Source of the DNA: Fimisoma sp964619315
GTDB taxonomy: Bacteria > Bacillota > Clostridia > Peptostreptococcales > Anaerovoracaceae
DNA length: 64,000 bases
NCBI GenBank assembly: GCA_964619315.1
Contig: CAZUEH010000004.1
Coordinates: 1 to 64,000, forward strand
Reading direction: 5' to 3'
In this document: piece by piece, positions 1 to 7,893 of the stretch
Layout: every line of letters starts with the position of its first letter
Position numbering within the stretch: the first letter of the stretch is position 1
Notes under the pieces: model-generated
Database searches by the model: none
What the model was told of the DNA's origin: nothing
The model's input: only the letters and a program-made list of their open reading frames with translations
Made by a program: the position numbers and the translations under genes

Positions 1-28
1 AAAAGAGCACTCCATAGAGTGCTCTCTT
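1..28 (-). terminator. Intrinsic terminator after secA
   Basis: An inverted repeat with GAGCACTC / GAGTGCTC arms lies just past the secA stop codon. On the minus strand it is followed by a T run (the aaaa at the window edge). The end of the T run is outside the window. Confidence 0.8.
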
Positions 29-36
29 AAAAATTC

Positions 37-2802
37 TTACTGTTCTAAATCCTTTGCCATACAGCAATTTTTATACTTCTTGCCGCTTCCACATGGGCAT
101 GGGTCATTACGTCCCACCTTTGGAGCTTCTCGCCTCACTGTCGCAGGTTTGCGTGGTTCTGTTGGCTTTGGTGCCTGCTGCGGCATACCTTGTCTTGGCG
201 CCGGGCCTCCTTGAACTTCATTATCACGGAATTCGTCTTTGCGGGTTTGTCCACCCGCAACGATCTGTTTTCTTTCAGTTCCAGTATTAACTGTTACATT
301 ATAACAGTAGCGCACTGCCTCTTCACGAATTTCTGCTATCATAGCCTCGAACATATCGAAGCCTTCTGTAGCATAAGCGTTCGCAGGATTTATCTGTCCC
401 AATGCTCTAAGCCCAATGCCCTGCTTCAAATCGTCCATGGCATCTATGTGCTCCATCCAACGATTGTCTACTACACGAAGTAGAATCATCTTTTCCACAT
501 CACGCATACGCTCTGCGCCGATTTGTGCTTCCTTAGCAGCATAAAGTTCGTAGAATTGCTTCAGTGCATCTTCTGCCAAAGCCTCGTCTGTCAATGCTGC
601 TTTTTCATCATCTGTATATGTCAATGGGTCAAAGATCCCTACTATCTCTTTAAGATTTTCGTTGAGCATTTTTATGTCCCACTCTTCAGGATATTTGCTG
701 GCAATGGTTATAGGTTGAACTGTGGTTCTTACCAAGTCCTCCATCATTTCCATTATGTACTCTTTTATATCTTCATCAAATAAAACCTTGCGGCGTTGGT
801 CGTATATGATTTCACGCTGCTTGTTCATTACGTTGTCGTATTGCAAAACGTATTTTCTTATTTCGAAGTTTCTGCTCTCAACTTTCTTTTGAGCTCCCTC
901 TATGCTTTTTGATAGCATTCCTGCAGCAATAGCTTCTTCCTGCATTCCCAGTTTGCCCATCAAACCTTGAATTCTTTCTCCACCAAAGAGTCTCATCAGA
1001 TCATCTTCTAATGATATGAAGAATTGCGTCTGACCCGGGTCTCCCTGACGACCTGAACGGCCTCGAAGTTGGTTGTCGATACGTCTGGATTCGTGACGTT
1101 CTGTACCTATGATGCAAAGTCCGCCTAAGTCTTTGACCTGCTGCTGTTCCTCGCTTCTTTCATTTTTGTATTTTTCCAAAAGCCCACTAAAAGTTTCTCT
1201 TGCTTCGTTCATCGCAGGTTCGGTGCTACTAAAGAAGCTAGTTGCAAACGAAATCTGTTCAGGGGTATACCCTTTCTTTTCCATTTCTGTCTTAGCCTCA
1301 AACTCGGGATTTCCGCCCAAGATAATGTCCGTACCTCTTCCTGCCATGTTGGTAGCTATAGTTACAGCGCCAAATCTACCAGCCTCTGCTATAATTAGAG
1401 CCTCTTTTTCATGTTGCTTTGCGTTTAAGACATTGTGTTTAATGCCTTTCTTTTTTAGCAATGTGCTAAGCAACTCGGAATTTTCTATGGAAATAGTACC
1501 CACCAAAATAGGTTGCCCTGTCTGGTGCACTTCTGTAATTCTTTCTATGATTGCCTTGAACTTAGCGTTTATAGATGCAAAAATAGCATCATCTAAATCC
1601 TCTCTAGCTATTGGCATATTGGTAGGAATAACCACAACATCCATATTGTAGATTTCGCGGAATTCCTCTTCCTCGGTCTTGGCAGTTCCTGTCATACCCG
1701 CAAGTTTGTTGTACATACGGAAATAGTTTTGAAGCGTAATAGTTGCAAGAGTCTTTGATTCAGAGCGAACCAGTACCCCTTCTTTGGCTTCAATCGCCTG
1801 ATGAAGTCCATTACTATATCTTCTTCCAAACATGAAACGGCCTGTAAATTCATCGACTATTATTACCTCGCCATCTTTGACAATGTAGTCGACATCTTTT
1901 TTCATGATATTTCTTGCCTTTAGAGCTTGAATAACGTGGTGGTTAATTTCCATGTTTTCAGGGTCGCCCATATTTTCTATGGCAAAGAATTTTTCACATT
2001 TATTCATACCCTCGTCAGTTAGGGTTACTTTCTTTTCTTTTTCCTCTACTGTGAAATCAGTTTCCACTCTTAATTTTCTTACACAAGAGTCAGCCCTTTG
2101 ATATAACTCTGTAGAATCAGCGCCTCTACCAGAAATAATCAGCGGAGTTCTCGCTTCATCGATGAGTATTGAGTCAACTTCATCGACTATGGCAAAGTTC
2201 AAATCTCTTTGAGTGAGTTGTTCTTTGTAGGTGACCATGTTGTCTCTTAAGTAGTCGAAACCAAATTCATTGTTTGTACCATATGTAATGTCCGCTGCGT
2301 ATGCGGCTTTCTTCACATCGTCTTTGAGTCCGTGAATTACACAGCCTACTGTAAGACCTAGGAAAGTATATATCTTGCCCATCCACTCAGCGTCACGCTT
2401 TGCTAGATAGTCGTTTACTGTTATTACATGAACGCCTTTCCCCTCAAGTGCGTTAAGATATGCTGCAAGAGTCGCAACTAACGTTTTACCTTCACCAGTT
2501 TTCATCTCGGATATTCTACCTTGATGTAAAACAATACCACCGATTACCTGTACTCTAAAGTGTTTCATACCAACACTTCTCCATGCCCCCTCACGGCATA
2601 CGGCGAATGCTTCTACCAAGATATCGTCGAGAGTTTCTCCTTGCGCAAGTCTTTCTTTAAATTCGACAGTTTTCCCCTTTAGTTCCTCGTCGCTAAGCTT
2701 GGATATCTCATCTTCCAGCTCCATGACTTTGTCTGCAATTTTTTCGATCTTTTTCACTTCCTTGGAGTTCATATCTCCAAGCAGTTTTTCCATAAAACCC
2801 AT
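37..2802 (-). CDS. secA: Preprotein translocase ATPase SecA
   Basis: Motor ATPase that drives unfolded preproteins through SecYEG at the cytoplasmic membrane. The 921-residue length is normal for Firmicutes. The Walker A motif MKTGEGKT lies at about residues 100-107 and the DEVDS Walker B at about 207-211. A second helicase half follows, with the MAGRGTDI and QLRGRSGRQGD motifs. The C-terminus ends in the zinc-binding SEC-C motif CPCGSGKKYKNCC (about 902-914), used for SecB/phospholipid contact. The first ATG is preceded by AGGAAGGGG at good spacing; an in-frame ATG three codons later is less well placed. The gene starts 12 bp after the stop of the upstream CNNM gene, so the two are probably co-transcribed. 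Confidence 0.98.
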   Translation of the reverse strand: MGFMEKLLGDMNSKEVKKIEKIADKVMELEDEISKLSDEELKGKTVEFKERLAQGETLDDILVEAFAVCREGAWRSVGMKHFRVQVIGGIVLHQGRISEMKTGEGKTLVATLAAYLNALEGKGVHVITVNDYLAKRDAEWMGKIYTFLGLTVGCVIHGLKDDVKKAAYAADITYGTNNEFGFDYLRDNMVTYKEQLTQRDLNFAIVDEVDSILIDEARTPLIISGRGADSTELYQRADSCVRKLRVETDFTVEEKEKKVTLTDEGMNKCEKFFAIENMGDPENMEINHHVIQALKARNIMKKDVDYIVKDGEVIIVDEFTGRFMFGRRYSNGLHQAIEAKEGVLVRSESKTLATITLQNYFRMYNKLAGMTGTAKTEEEEFREIYNMDVVVIPTNMPIAREDLDDAIFASINAKFKAIIERITEVHQTGQPILVGTISIENSELLSTLLKKKGIKHNVLNAKQHEKEALIIAEAGRFGAVTIATNMAGRGTDIILGGNPEFEAKTEMEKKGYTPEQISFATSFFSSTEPAMNEARETFSGLLEKYKNERSEEQQQVKDLGGLCIIGTERHESRRIDNQLRGRSGRQGDPGQTQFFISLEDDLMRLFGGERIQGLMGKLGMQEEAIAAGMLSKSIEGAQKKVESRNFEIRKYVLQYDNVMNKQREIIYDQRRKVLFDEDIKEYIMEMMEDLVRTTVQPITIASKYPEEWDIKMLNENLKEIVGIFDPLTYTDDEKAALTDEALAEDALKQFYELYAAKEAQIGAERMRDVEKMILLRVVDNRWMEHIDAMDDLKQGIGLRALGQINPANAYATEGFDMFEAMIAEIREEAVRYCYNVTVNTGTERKQIVAGGQTRKDEFRDNEVQGGPAPRQGMPQQAPKPTEPRKPATVRREAPKVGRNDPCPCGSGKKYKNCCMAKDLEQ

Positions 2803-2814
2803 CGTTTCCCCTTC

Positions 2815-4068
2815 CTATTCTTCCTCAGGTAGTTCTTCAACTGCCATGTTTATTTCTAATGATTTTCTTCCATCAGCCTTTGTTACGATTACTTCGAATC
2901 GCTTATAATCTGCTTCATATACAAAAGAATCGCCTTCCTCTGGAAGCTTATCTATCTGCAAAACTACCCATCCGTTTACTGTTGTTGCATCAACTTCTTC
3001 TTCAACATCAAAGTAGTCAAACATTTTATCTAAATTCGTGCTACACAAAACTCGATAAGTTCCGTCTTGTTGCTGCACTATATCTTGTAACTCTACAGCG
3101 TCATGCTCATCGTATATCTCGCCAACAAGCTCTTCTATTATATCCTCCATGGTTACTAACCCATAGGTTCCGCCGTATTCATCAACGATTACTGCAATGT
3201 GAGTTTTAACCATTTGAAGTTTTCTCAGTAGTTGAGAAATTTTCATTGAACCTGCCACGAATATTACAGGTTTAACATATTCTGATATGCTGGCTCTTCC
3301 GCCTCTGATATAGTTGTGGAAATCCTTTTGATTCAAAACTCCTACTATGTTGTCTAAATCATCATCATAGACCGGTAGCCTTGAGAAGCCTGTTTCCAGG
3401 AAAATCTCCGCAATTTTTTCTTCGCTTGTATCAGTTTCTATAGCTTTTATATCTACTCTTGGTGTTAAAACATCAAGCGCTTCTAATTCGTTAAACTCTA
3501 TAGCATTTTGTATCAACTCGCTCTGGTCTTCGCCTATACCGCCCTCGGTTTGCGCGTCCTCAACCATTGTCAAAAGTTCTTCCTCTGTTATAGGTCTGTT
3601 GCCATCGGTATTGAAAACTTTTGCAAGTAGTTTTTTCCACTGTGCAAAAAACCAGTTGATCGGTTTCAAAATAACTGCCATCACCTTAATGATAGGTGCG
3701 GAAAACATTGCAAATTTTTCTGGGCTTTCTTTTGCTAAACTTTTGGGTGATATTTCACCAAAAATCAATACTATCAAAGTAACAACAACGGTAGCAATAG
3801 TTCCGCCGTATTTTGGATAGAGCCCTATAAATAATACCGTAGTCACGGTAGATAATACGATGTTTACTATGTTGTTGCCCACCAATATGGTCGAAAGTAT
3901 ACTGTCGTAGTTTTCGGACAACTCCATTACTTCTCTGGCTTTTTTGTTTCCATCATTAGCCATGTTTTTCATTCTTATTTTGTTGAGCGATGTGAATGCA
4001 GTCTCTGTCGCAGAGAAATATGCGGAAAAGATTACTAAAACGACCATCGCAACAATACTATATGCCAA
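2815..4068 (-). CDS. CNNM/CorC (HlyC) family transporter with CBS pair
   Basis: Membrane protein of the DUF21-CBS-CorC_HlyC type, a family linked to Mg2+/divalent cation efflux and often misnamed hemolysin. Residues 1 to about 190 form the DUF21 membrane domain with hydrophobic segments at the start (YSIVAMVVLVIFSAYFSA) and around 60-85 and 90-110. A tandem CBS pair, which typically binds adenine nucleotide, follows at roughly 205-330. The CorC_HlyC domain ends the protein, with an acidic tail. The length of 417 residues is typical. It lies directly upstream of secA on the same strand. The substrate is inferred from the family only. Confidence 0.9.
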   Translation of the reverse strand: MAYSIVAMVVLVIFSAYFSATETAFTSLNKIRMKNMANDGNKKAREVMELSENYDSILSTILVGNNIVNIVLSTVTTVLFIGLYPKYGGTIATVVVTLIVLIFGEISPKSLAKESPEKFAMFSAPIIKVMAVILKPINWFFAQWKKLLAKVFNTDGNRPITEEELLTMVEDAQTEGGIGEDQSELIQNAIEFNELEALDVLTPRVDIKAIETDTSEEKIAEIFLETGFSRLPVYDDDLDNIVGVLNQKDFHNYIRGGRASISEYVKPVIFVAGSMKISQLLRKLQMVKTHIAVIVDEYGGTYGLVTMEDIIEELVGEIYDEHDAVELQDIVQQQDGTYRVLCSTNLDKMFDYFDVEEEVDATTVNGWVVLQIDKLPEEGDSFVYEADYKRFEVIVTKADGRKSLEINMAVEELPEEE

Positions 4069-4148
4069 ACTGATTCCCTCCCATTATTATAGATCCGTTT
4101 GAAATATCATAATTTAATTAGTTTTAGATTTAACCTGTCGGTTTTTGA

Positions 4149-4276
4149 GCCAATGTTCTCGTCACGGTCAAAATCTCTGATTTTGGGTACCGTAGAGGTT
4201 ATTTAGCCCATAGACTCTTAGGCCAATGTTCTCGTCACGGTCAAAATCTTTGATTTTGGGTACCGTAGAGGTTATT
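4149..4276. repeat. 73-bp tandem repeat, broken by an assembly gap
   Basis: Two consecutive units begin GCCAATGTTCTCGTCACGG at 4149 and 4222, a period of 73 bp. The readable 55 bp of the second unit differ from the first by one base before the sequence runs into Ns. Each unit can fold on itself: CGGT-CAAAATC and GATTTTG-GGT-ACCG form a stem with a 3-nt bulge, and TTGGCC pairs with GGGCTAA across the unit boundary on the minus strand. A diverged single copy lies at about 11143-11194. The true copy number is unknown. Confidence 0.8.
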
Positions 4277-4376
4277 NNNNNNNNNNNNNNNNNNNNNNNN
4301 NNNNNNNNNNNNNNNNNNNNNNNNNNNNNNNNNNNNNNNNNNNNNNNNNNNNNNNNNNNNNNNNNNNNNNNNNNNN
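4277..4376. other. Assembly gap (100 N)
   Basis: Exactly 100 ambiguous bases, the usual placeholder for a scaffold gap of unknown size. It starts inside a tandem-repeat unit, which probably explains why assembly failed here. The rest of the 4069-4566 intergenic region shows no supported gene beyond the repeat and the birA promoter; reading frames running through the Ns are not real. Confidence 0.95.
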
Positions 4377-4507
4377 GTGATTCAATGATTGCTTCCTTGC
4401 GGCAACGCCGATACAATCTTGCCAATCATTATAACACGATTCCCCCCGTTAATAAAGGGGTATTACATAAAATGGATTTTGCTTGTCACCTTAATATTTT
4501 TTGTGGG

Positions 4508-4536
4508 TTGACATTGAAGCTTGCCTAATATATACT
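4508..4536 (+). promoter_or_regulatory. Sigma-A promoter of birA-bioY
   Basis: TTGACA at 4508-4513, 17-nt spacer, TATACT at 4531-4536, followed by birA 31 bp later with a GGGGG-type ribosome binding site. I found no convincing BirA-type operator palindrome overlapping it. Confidence 0.85.
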
Positions 4537-4566
4537 ATGGCTATTCACAAATTATGGGGGTAGCTT

Positions 4567-5565
4567 ATGTCTACAAAATTGAAACTTTTAGAAATTTTTA
4601 ATGATAATGGTGCGGAATACATGTCTGGACAAGAATTAGCCGAAATGCTAAATCTCTCCCGCAATTCCGTTTGGAAAGCTGTCAAGACCCTTCAAACCGA
4701 GGGGTTTGAGATAGAGTCAAAGGCTGGTATCGGATATCGACTCGTCCAAACTACCGACGTGATCTCAATAGACTATATGAGGGATGCTTTAGATTTTCCG
4801 TGCAAAATCCATGTCCTTGATGAAGTGGATTCTACAAACGATTATGCAAAACGCATTCAAGATTTTACCAATACAAATATTGTCATTGCAAATTCACAGA
4901 CAAAAGGGCGCGGGAGACTTGGTCGTTCTTTTTATTCGCCTCACTCTAAAGGACTATATATGTCCCTTTCCTTTGTGCCAAAATTTAGTTTAGATAAATC
5001 TATGCTTATAACTGCTATTTCAGCGTTGGCCGTATGTCAAGCCATAGAAGAAGCCACTGGAATAGGCCCAAAAATAAAGTGGGTCAACGACATATATTTG
5101 CAAGGCAAAAAAGTATGTGGAATTCTTACAGAGGCCGAAACTAACTTCGAAACAGGCTCTATAAGCCGAATAATCGTAGGGATTGGAGTGAACTGTTTTG
5201 AGCAGCCTTTCCCAGAAGAATTGGCAGAAAAGGCGACTTACATTAAATCTGCCACAAAGGAGTTTAATCGTAGCCAGTTGGCAGCTTTGATAATCAAAAA
5301 GTTTTTCTACCTTATTGAAAACTATGACAGAAGAACTTTGCTTCGAGACTATAAGTCCCGTTCCATGATTCTCGGACAGCAAATTTCCCTTTATGGCACA
5401 TCTTATGGTGCATTGCCAGAAAACGGTGGCCGTGGAATTCGTGCTCGTGCTATAGATATAGATGAAAACGGTGGCCTCGTCGTTGAATATATGGAAGGTC
5501 GCAGAGCTCGGGAAATGGATACCATAACTAGCGGCGAAGTAAGTATTAGAAAGGATCACTCTTAA
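4567..5565 (+). CDS. birA: Biotin protein ligase / biotin operon repressor BirA
   Basis: Attaches biotin to acyl carrier subunits through biotinyl-5'-AMP and, in its HTH-bearing form, represses biotin genes. The N-terminal winged helix spans about 1-65 (QELAEMLNLSRNSVWKAVKTL). The ligase signature GRGRLGR is at 114-120 and the substrate lysine region KWVNDIY at 171-177. A short SH3-like C-terminal domain follows (about 270-325). At 332 residues it is full-length class II BirA. The next gene, bioY, starts 1 bp after the stop, fitting a biotin ligase plus biotin uptake operon. Confidence 0.95.
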   Translation: MSTKLKLLEIFNDNGAEYMSGQELAEMLNLSRNSVWKAVKTLQTEGFEIESKAGIGYRLVQTTDVISIDYMRDALDFPCKIHVLDEVDSTNDYAKRIQDFTNTNIVIANSQTKGRGRLGRSFYSPHSKGLYMSLSFVPKFSLDKSMLITAISALAVCQAIEEATGIGPKIKWVNDIYLQGKKVCGILTEAETNFETGSISRIIVGIGVNCFEQPFPEELAEKATYIKSATKEFNRSQLAALIIKKFFYLIENYDRRTLLRDYKSRSMILGQQISLYGTSYGALPENGGRGIRARAIDIDENGGLVVEYMEGRRAREMDTITSGEVSIRKDHS

Positions 5566-5566
5566 A

Positions 5567-6121
5567 ATGTCTCAACGAAATGTAATTGATTATAAACAAA
5601 ATAGAACAAAGAACCTGCTACTTTCTGGGCTTTTCGCAGCCCTTACCGCAGTATGTTCATGGATAACCCTCCCTCTGTTTTTTACGCCCGTACCAATTAA
5701 CTTGGCCCTCATTGGCCCATATATGGCGGGACTATTATTAGGCTACAAGTACGGCTTCCTTAGCCAAGTCATCTTTGTTATGCTTGGTGCTTTAGGACTA
5801 CCTGTGTTTTCGGGATTTACTGGTGGTCTTGGTATTATTGCTGGGCCTACTGGAGGTTTTATCGCTGGCTATATATTGTGTGCAATAATTTGCGGCTTGC
5901 CTTTGAGGTCTCGTGACACTAAATATCGCATAGGGCTTATGGTCATCGGTCTCATCAGCTGTTATAGCTGTGGGATTGTATGGTTTATGATTTTGACAAA
6001 CTCAACTTTGTGGGCTAGCCTTGTTGCTTGCGTATTCCCTTTTCTTTTGGGAGATGTTGTTAAAATTGCTCTTGCCACTATACTGACAAAGTATCTTTAC
6101 AAGGCAGTAGCTATAAGATAA
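5567..6121 (+). CDS. bioY: Biotin transporter S component BioY
   Basis: Substrate-binding membrane subunit for biotin uptake, working alone or with an ECF energy module encoded elsewhere. The 184-residue protein has about six hydrophobic segments and the family's Gly-rich motif around GLPVFSGFTGGLGIIAGPTGG, followed by GFIAGY. It starts 1 bp after birA and lacks a strong ribosome binding site of its own, so translational coupling is likely. No ECF ATPase genes are adjacent. An intrinsic terminator follows at 6141. Confidence 0.93.
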   Translation: MSQRNVIDYKQNRTKNLLLSGLFAALTAVCSWITLPLFFTPVPINLALIGPYMAGLLLGYKYGFLSQVIFVMLGALGLPVFSGFTGGLGIIAGPTGGFIAGYILCAIICGLPLRSRDTKYRIGLMVIGLISCYSCGIVWFMILTNSTLWASLVACVFPFLLGDVVKIALATILTKYLYKAVAIR

Positions 6122-6140
6122 TTAGTATGTTTATATTTGC

Positions 6141-6167
6141 AAAAGGGCCTCTATAAGGCTCTTTTTT
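6141..6167 (+). terminator. Intrinsic terminator after bioY
   Basis: AAAAGGGCCT / AGGCTCTTTT stem with a G-T wobble, followed by a run of T. Confidence 0.8.
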
Positions 6168-6254
6168 GCTTTCTGATATATGAATCGCCACATATGAGAG
6201 ATTTCCTTTGAGATACTAACAGGCAAACGCAGTAATGGCTCGAAATATTATTTA

Positions 6255-6283
6255 TTGACAATACTATATATAAGGATTATAGT
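6255..6283 (+). promoter_or_regulatory. Sigma-A promoter of the 6.3-kb membrane protein gene
   Basis: TTGACA at 6255-6260, 17-nt spacer, TATAGT at 6278-6283. It points at the hypothetical gene beginning near 6355. Confidence 0.8.
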
Positions 6284-6354
6284 TAGATAAGAAGATTTTG
6301 TCTAATAATTAATAGCATGACTATGCAGTAAGAGTAGGTGAAATATATGCAAAA

Positions 6355-6768
6355 GTGGGAAAAAATAGTGTGCGTTTTTTGTGCCTTGCACTTATAATCT
6401 TTCAGGTAGTTTCGTCGGCCTCTAATGACTGGCACTCAGACATGGGAGCAACTACTGTGACGTGTTGTCTGTTCTTCTATCCCCTATGCCGTAATGGCAT
6501 TGCTCTTTATAAAGGTGATGGCGAACAGTGGCAAAAAGTCGTTACAATTGCATCAGGAATTGTACTTCTTATCATAGGTATAATGGGCTTTGTTTGGCAT
6601 CTAAAGTCAATAGAAGTGCATGTGATAATTGATTGCTTGCCTGCACTTATATTGTTGCTAAATCTCTTAATTATAGGCATGGTAGAGATTCCTCCCTCGG
6701 CGGCTACCCCGTCAAGCACTTCTGCACCAGATGAAATGCTTGAAAAGGACAAGAACAATTCTATATGA
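6355..6768 (+). CDS. Hypothetical small membrane protein
   Basis: I do not recognise this 137-residue protein. It has hydrophobic stretches near 8-22, 38-50, 65-83 and 90-108, then a Pro/Ser/Thr-rich, charged tail that is probably soluble. The only usable in-frame start is the GTG at 6355. An ATG with a better-placed AGGTG site lies at 6347 but is out of frame and gives only a 16-codon peptide. Either the GTG is the true start or there is a frameshift at the extreme 5' end. A strong promoter lies upstream and a strong terminator downstream, so it is a stand-alone expressed unit. No function is assigned. Confidence 0.55.
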   Translation: MGKNSVRFLCLALIIFQVVSSASNDWHSDMGATTVTCCLFFYPLCRNGIALYKGDGEQWQKVVTIASGIVLLIIGIMGFVWHLKSIEVHVIIDCLPALILLLNLLIIGMVEIPPSAATPSSTSAPDEMLEKDKNNSI

Positions 6769-6777
6769 CTTTTAATG

Positions 6778-6807
6778 AATGAGCGGCCATAGCCGCTCAT
6801 TTTTTTA
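6778..6807 (+). terminator. Intrinsic terminator
   Basis: AATGAGCGGC / GCCGCTCATT perfect stem with a 4-nt loop and a T7 run on the plus strand. Confidence 0.9.
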
Positions 6808-6861
6808 TATGGCGGTTACCCCCTCCCTCTCAAGTGACTATGCCTCATTACCTCAAAAAAT

Positions 6862-6885
6862 AAAAAAGGGCCTTCAGGAAGGCCC
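6862..6885 (-). terminator. Intrinsic terminator for the minus-strand operon
   Basis: GGGCCTT / AAGGCCC hairpin with a T run on the minus strand, directly after the stop of the 100-residue hypothetical gene. Confidence 0.85.
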
Positions 6886-6892
6886 CCTAAAA

Positions 6893-7195
6893 TTAATAAT
6901 ATCTCGAAACACTTTTTCGCACGATGCTAAGGACATCCTCGTACCCTTCCACACATTGCCAATCATCGGCGATATGCACCTTAACAATATCATAAAGCCT
7001 TTGCTTATAATATTTCATGGCTTCATTGATATTTGGATATGGGTCTTTGATCTGCTCCACATCATACTGAGCAAATTCGATGGTGACCTTACATCTTTTG
7101 CGATGAGGCTTTTGCAAGCCACTCGGAAAATCAGCAACTACTATATCCACATAATTGTGGAATGGTTTTTCTGGTATTAGTTTTATCTGTTTCAT
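6893..7195 (-). CDS. Hypothetical protein, coupled to the phosphoribosyltransferase gene
   Basis: A 100-residue soluble protein without a family I recognise, rich in charged residues (PHRKRCKVTIEF). Its ATG abuts the stop codon of the upstream phosphoribosyltransferase (TAGATG), which implies translational coupling and a shared transcript ending at the terminator at 6862. No signal peptide or membrane segment is visible. A role linked to nucleobase metabolism is only suggested by position. Confidence 0.65.
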   Translation of the reverse strand: MKQIKLIPEKPFHNYVDIVVADFPSGLQKPHRKRCKVTIEFAQYDVEQIKDPYPNINEAMKYYKQRLYDIVKVHIADDWQCVEGYEDVLSIVRKSVSRYY

Positions 7196-7747
7196 CTATT
7201 TTATGCTACCGTCAGCATTGAATACTGGTAATTCTTCTAAGAAAACTATATCATCTCTCTCAACAGCTTCACCCTCTGCCAAAACTGCCATACGTCCAAC
7301 TACAGTTCCACCTACTTGAGTGACTAATTTTTCAATAGATTTTAATGACTCTCCAGTGCTTATAACATCGTCAACTATTAAGACTTTTTTTCCGCGCATT
7401 TGATCTGCCTCTTTTTTGCCTATGCACAAAGTCTGAATGTGGTCAGTAGTTATAGAGTCCACCTGAGTGGTGATTATATCCTGCATATAAAGCTTCGGGC
7501 CTTTGCGAGCTACAATGTAGTCATTTACTCCTGCCTGCCTTGACATTTCATACACCAAAGGAATCCCCTTTGATTCTGCAGTAATCATAATGTCAAACTC
7601 TGGAGCTTTTTTGAGAAGTTCTTTTGCCGACGCAGTGGTTATCTCAACATCACTAAACATGATAAATGCTCCAATATATAAATCGTCTGTAACTTTGCAT
7701 AGTGGTAATTGTCTTTTTAGTCCTGCTATAGTCATCTCATAAAACAT
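7196..7747 (-). CDS. Purine phosphoribosyltransferase (adenine/xanthine type)
   Basis: Transfers ribose-5-phosphate from PRPP to a purine base. The PRPP-binding loop is VLIVDDVISTGES, preceded by the segment ITAESKGIPLVYEMS typical of the Apt/Xpt group. I place the start at the ATG at 7747, nine codons inside the longest frame, because it has an AAAGGAAC site at proper spacing; the protein is then 183 residues. A purine permease lies upstream on the same strand with its own promoter, so base uptake and salvage are neighbours. The sequence alone does not separate adenine from xanthine/guanine specificity. Confidence 0.85.
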   Translation of the reverse strand: MFYEMTIAGLKRQLPLCKVTDDLYIGAFIMFSDVEITTASAKELLKKAPEFDIMITAESKGIPLVYEMSRQAGVNDYIVARKGPKLYMQDIITTQVDSITTDHIQTLCIGKKEADQMRGKKVLIVDDVISTGESLKSIEKLVTQVGGTVVGRMAVLAEGEAVERDDIVFLEELPVFNADGSIK

Positions 7748-7800
7748 ATGCTTAGTTCCTTTCATTTCGCACATTTTATTATATCTTTGAATACTCTAAT

Positions 7801-7829
7801 ATTATACTAACTTCTTTTGATTGTTGCAA
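7801..7829 (-). promoter_or_regulatory. Sigma-A promoter of the phosphoribosyltransferase gene
   Basis: On the minus strand TTGCAA (7829-7824), 17-nt spacer, TATAAT (7806-7801). Confidence 0.8.
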
Positions 7830-7830
7830 C

Positions 7831-7866
7831 TAAAAAGATGGCCAAAGAGACTTGCCGTCTTTTGAC
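7831..7866 (-). terminator. Intrinsic terminator after the NCS2 permease
   Basis: GATGGTCAAA / TTTGGCCATC imperfect stem containing an inner GAC/GTC pair, then a T run on the minus strand. It sits next to the promoter of the following gene. Confidence 0.75.
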
Positions 7867-7893
7867 CATCCTTATTTCACATATTTTTTAGGA

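Noticed and set aside
1109..1651. Plus-strand frame of 180 codons opposite secA
   Set aside because: It is an antisense shadow of secA with no ribosome site, domain or homology pattern; the same holds for the other long frames opposite mnmG, oraE, ortB, the RND exporter and the DHH protein.
4149..4376. CRISPR array
   Set aside because: The repeat is contiguous over its whole 73-bp period, and the solo copy at 11.1 kb spans what would be the repeat-spacer junction, so there are no unique spacers. No cas genes are present.
4168..4528. Coding frames running through the N block on both strands
   Set aside because: They are open only because N codons are not stops; they come from tandem-repeat DNA with a period not divisible by three.
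4440..4566. BirA operator at the birA promoter
   Set aside because: No pair of inverted arms of the expected type overlaps the promoter.
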